A stretch of 64,000 nt of DNA, taken from positions 2,046,001 through 2,110,000 of the forward strand of contig NZ_CP012640.2 of NCBI RefSeq assembly GCF_001412595.2, written 5' to 3'. Positions 61,344 to 64,000 of this stretch are shown piece after piece. Position 1 is the stretch's first letter, and every line of letters begins with the position of its first letter. The notes under the pieces are model-generated. The model did not search any database, had not been told where the DNA came from, and saw nothing but the letters and a program-made list of their open reading frames with translations. Position numbers and translations under genes: made by a program. This stretch comes from Massilia sp. WG5 (lineage in GTDB: Bacteria; Pseudomonadota; Gammaproteobacteria; Burkholderiales; Burkholderiaceae_D).

Positions 61344-64000
61344 ATGGCTCGTTTTTTTATTGACCGCCCAATTTTCGCCTGGGTGATCGCGCTGTTCATC
61401 ATGGTGCTTGGCGGCGTCGCCATCAAGCAACTGCCGATCGCGCAATACCCGACCGTGGCGCCGCCGTCGATCGTCGTCAGCGTCGCCTATCCCGGCGCTT
61501 CGGCGCAGACCCTCGAGGACTCGGTCATCTCCGTGATCGAGCGCGAGATGAACGGTTCGCCCGGCATGGTCTACATGGAGTCGACCAGCCAGGCCAACGG
61601 CACCGGCTCCATCACGATCTCCTTCGAGACCGGCACCGATCCCGACCTGGCCCAGGTCGACGTCCAGAACCGCCTGTCGCGCGCGACCCCGCGCCTGCCG
61701 GCGGCCGTGACCCAGCAGGGCGTGCGCGTCGACAAGGCGCGTTCGAACTTCCTGCTGTTCACCATCATCTCGTCGGACGACCCGAACTGGGACCCGATCG
61801 CGCTGGGCGACTACGCCTCGCGTAACGTGCTGCCCGAGATCCAGCGGATCAAGGGCGTGGGCCAGGCCCAGCTGTTCGGCACCGAGAAGGCGATGCGCAT
61901 CTGGATCGATCCCGCCAAGCTGGTCGGCTTCAAGCTGTCCGCCGCCGACGTCAACAACGCGATCCGTACCCAGAACGCCCAGGTGGCCTCCGGCACCATC
62001 GGCGAACTGCCGCTGAACGCCGGCCAGCAGATCACCGCCACCGTGGTGGTAACCGGCCAGCTGTCGAACGTCGAACAGTTCGGCAACATCGTGCTGCGCG
62101 CGAACCCGGACGGCTCGACCGTGCGCCTGAAGGACGTGGCCCGCATCGAGATCGGCGGCCAGGCCTACACGACCGCGGCGCGCCTGAACGGCAAGCCGTC
62201 CAGCGGCATCGGCGTGCAGCTGTCGCCGACCGGTAACGCGCTGGAAACCGCGCAGCTGATCAAGGCCCGCATGGCCGAGCTGCAGAAGTATTTCCCGCAC
62301 GGCATGAAGTACGCGATTCCCTACGACTCGACCAAGTTCATCCAGATTTCGATCAAGCAGGTCATCGAGACCCTGATCGAGGCCGTGATCCTGGTGTTCA
62401 TCGTGATGTTCGTGTTCCTGCAGAACATCCGCTACACCGTGATCCCGACCATCGTGGTGCCGGTCGCCCTGCTCGGCTCCTTCGCCACCCTGCTGGCGCT
62501 GGGCTTCTCGATCAACGTGCTGACCATGTTCGGCATGGTGCTGGTGATCGGTATCGTGGTCGACGACGCCATCGTGGTGGTGGAGAACGTCGAACGCATC
62601 ATGTCCGAGGAAGGCCTGCCGCCGCTGCAGGCGACCCGCAAGGCGATGGGCCAGATCTCGGGCGCGATCATCGGCGTGACCGTGGTGCTGATCTCGGTGT
62701 TCGTGCCGCTGGCCTTCTTCGCCGGCGCGGTCGGCAACATCTACCGCCAGTTCTCGGCGGTGATGGTGTCCTCGATCGCCTTCTCGGCCTTCCTGGCGCT
62801 GTCGCTGACGCCGGCGCTGTGCGCGCACCTGCTCAAGCCGGTGGAAGCCGGCCACCACATGGAGAAGCGCGGCTTCTTCGGCTGGTTCAACCGCAGCTTC
62901 TCCACCGGCGCCAAGCGCTATGAAGGCTTCGTCGGCAAGATCCTGCGCCGCACCGGCCGCGCGATGGTCGTGTTCGTGCTGCTGATCGGCCTGGTCGGCC
63001 TGGTCTTCAGCAAGATGCCGAACTCCTTCCTGCCGAACGAGGACCAGGGCTACATCATCGCCAACATCCAGCTGCCGCCGGGCGCCACCGCCCAGCGTAC
63101 CGACGCCGTGCTGCACGCGATGGAAAACTACGTCATGAAGCAGCCGGAAGTGGCCGACATGGTCGCCGTGACCGGCTTCTCGTTCTCCGGCCAGGGCCAG
63201 AACATGGGCCTGGCGTTCATCCCGCTGAAACCCTGGGACGAGCGCAAGGCGAAGGGTTCGGACGCACAGAGCCTGGCCGGGCGCATCACGATGCACCTGG
63301 GCGCGCTGCGCGACTCCTTCATCTTCGTGGTGAGCCCGCCGCCGATCCCGGAACTGGGCCGCGGCGCCGGCTTCTCCTTCCGCCTGCAGGACCGCGGCGG
63401 CCTCGGCCACGCAGCCCTGCTGCAGGCGCGTAACCAGCTGCTGGGCATGGCGATGCAGAGCAAGGTCCTGACCGGCATCCGTCCGGAAGGCCTGGAAGAT
63501 GCGCCGCAGCTGCAGCTCGATATCGACCGCGACAAGGCGCAGGCCCTGGGCGTGACTTTCGATGCGATCAACACCGCGATCTCGACCTCGCTCGGTTCTT
63601 CCTACGTGAACGACTTCCCGAACGCCGGCCGCCTGCAGCGCGTGGTGGTGCAGGCCGACGCCAAGGACCGCATGCAGCCGGAAGACCTGCTGCGCCTGAA
63701 CGCCATGAATACCAAGGGCCAGCCGGTGCCGCTGTCGGCATTCGCGTCCACCAGGTGGATCAACGGTCCGCAGCAGACCACCCGCTACAACGGCTATCCG
63801 GCGATGAGCATCACCGGCGAACCGAAGCCGGGCTATTCGTCGGGCGACGCGCTGCAGGAGATGCAGACCCTGGCCGCCAAGCTGCCGGCCGGCTTCGCCT
63901 ACGAGTGGACCGGCCAGTCGCGCGAAGAGATCCTGTCCGGATCGACCGTGTTCGTCCTGATCGGCTTCTCGCTGCTGGCCGTGTTCCTGGCCCTGGCTGC
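61344..64000 (+). CDS. acrB: AcrB/MexB-type RND efflux pump, 3' partial
   Basis: ATG 61344 with CAGGA upstream; 885 codons are visible and the frame is open at the window end (full length would be about 1040-1060). It starts ARFFIDRPIFAWVIALFIMV with the first membrane helix, then QLPIAQYPTVAPPSI and VYPGASAQTLEDSV-type pattern (here VAYPGASAQTLEDSV). The proton-relay aspartates are present in IGIVVDDAIVVVENVERIM. It exports hydrophobic drugs as a trimer with the upstream adaptor. Confidence 0.96.
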   Translation, partial: MARFFIDRPIFAWVIALFIMVLGGVAIKQLPIAQYPTVAPPSIVVSVAYPGASAQTLEDSVISVIEREMNGSPGMVYMESTSQANGTGSITISFETGTDPDLAQVDVQNRLSRATPRLPAAVTQQGVRVDKARSNFLLFTIISSDDPNWDPIALGDYASRNVLPEIQRIKGVGQAQLFGTEKAMRIWIDPAKLVGFKLSAADVNNAIRTQNAQVASGTIGELPLNAGQQITATVVVTGQLSNVEQFGNIVLRANPDGSTVRLKDVARIEIGGQAYTTAARLNGKPSSGIGVQLSPTGNALETAQLIKARMAELQKYFPHGMKYAIPYDSTKFIQISIKQVIETLIEAVILVFIVMFVFLQNIRYTVIPTIVVPVALLGSFATLLALGFSINVLTMFGMVLVIGIVVDDAIVVVENVERIMSEEGLPPLQATRKAMGQISGAIIGVTVVLISVFVPLAFFAGAVGNIYRQFSAVMVSSIAFSAFLALSLTPALCAHLLKPVEAGHHMEKRGFFGWFNRSFSTGAKRYEGFVGKILRRTGRAMVVFVLLIGLVGLVFSKMPNSFLPNEDQGYIIANIQLPPGATAQRTDAVLHAMENYVMKQPEVADMVAVTGFSFSGQGQNMGLAFIPLKPWDERKAKGSDAQSLAGRITMHLGALRDSFIFVVSPPPIPELGRGAGFSFRLQDRGGLGHAALLQARNQLLGMAMQSKVLTGIRPEGLEDAPQLQLDIDRDKAQALGVTFDAINTAISTSLGSSYVNDFPNAGRLQRVVVQADAKDRMQPEDLLRLNAMNTKGQPVPLSAFASTRWINGPQQTTRYNGYPAMSITGEPKPGYSSGDALQEMQTLAAKLPAGFAYEWTGQSREEILSGSTVFVLIGFSLLAVFLALA

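Noticed and set aside
61077..63410. A 777-codon minus-strand frame opposite the RND genes.
   Set aside because: It is an antisense shadow rich in His, Asp and Arg. The plus strand encodes AcrA and AcrB with clear motifs.
1..64000. Searches by eye for tRNA/rRNA genes, CRISPR arrays, transposases, integrases and phage genes.
   Set aside because: None were found that could be supported. Repeats present are short REP-type or intergenic palindromes.

Overview
The window is GC-rich chromosomal DNA from a betaproteobacterium, most likely an Oxalobacteraceae member close to Massilia, Telluria or Duganella. I infer this from the HexR-controlled Entner-Doudoroff block (edd-eda, pgi, zwf-hexR), a PEP-CTERM protein with a sigma-54 type promoter, the paired Hsp70-like proteins, and base composition. 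The genus was not tested by any search. No tRNA, rRNA, CRISPR array, insertion sequence or prophage was seen.

Layout. 1-7200: two overlapping Hsp70-like genes (the first cut by the window edge), a small membrane protein, an aldo/keto reductase, a TfoX-N protein and yghU. 7200-22280: an exopolysaccharide island flanked on both sides by 0.8-1 kb of AT-rich non-coding DNA. 22280-26365: PRC-barrel and NTF2-like genes, a decayed alpha/beta hydrolase, an XRE regulator, a DUF6622-like protein and an esterase. 26362-32424: hrpA, argA, yggX. 32627-35675: a probable lipase-effector/immunity pair (Tle/Tli4 type). 35689-38806: glycosyltransferase, lipoprotein, rpiA, VOC protein. 38993-41783: a cyclic-di-GMP riboswitch ahead of a secreted subtilisin, then a PEP-CTERM protein. 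42003-55531: central carbon metabolism (eda, edd, pgi, lactonase, zwf, hexR, tal) with four candidate HexR operators, plus GST, yjjG, nhaA and msrC. 55565-64000: nitronate monooxygenase, MFS, LysR, TetR and the start of an AcrAB-type RND pump, which runs off the end.

The most interesting system is the island at 8062-21264. On the minus strand lies a compact Pel operon in the order pelA (hydrolase domain only)-pelB-pelD-pelE-pelF-pelG-small secreted basic protein-deacetylase, mostly with overlapping start and stop codons. Two things differ from classical pelABCDEFG. PelA is split: the first gene carries only the GH166-like hydrolase as a lipoprotein. The last gene encodes a separate membrane-anchored deacetylase resembling fungal Agd3 (CE18), which acts on galactosaminogalactan. 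No PelC is visible, although the PelB porin/TPR protein is present. Convergent to the operon is a lipoprotein GH114 endo-alpha-1,4-polygalactosaminidase of the fungal Ega3 type. This looks like a hybrid Pel/galactosaminogalactan locus for a partly deacetylated GalNAc-rich polymer, with PelD keeping the RxxD c-di-GMP site.

A second c-di-GMP element, the GEMM-I riboswitch at 39036-39116, precedes a secreted serine protease. It is followed by a hairpin that hides the ribosome binding site, and a 7-base complement inside the aptamer could open that hairpin. High c-di-GMP could therefore switch on matrix export through PelD while switching off a protease. The direction of the switch is inference.
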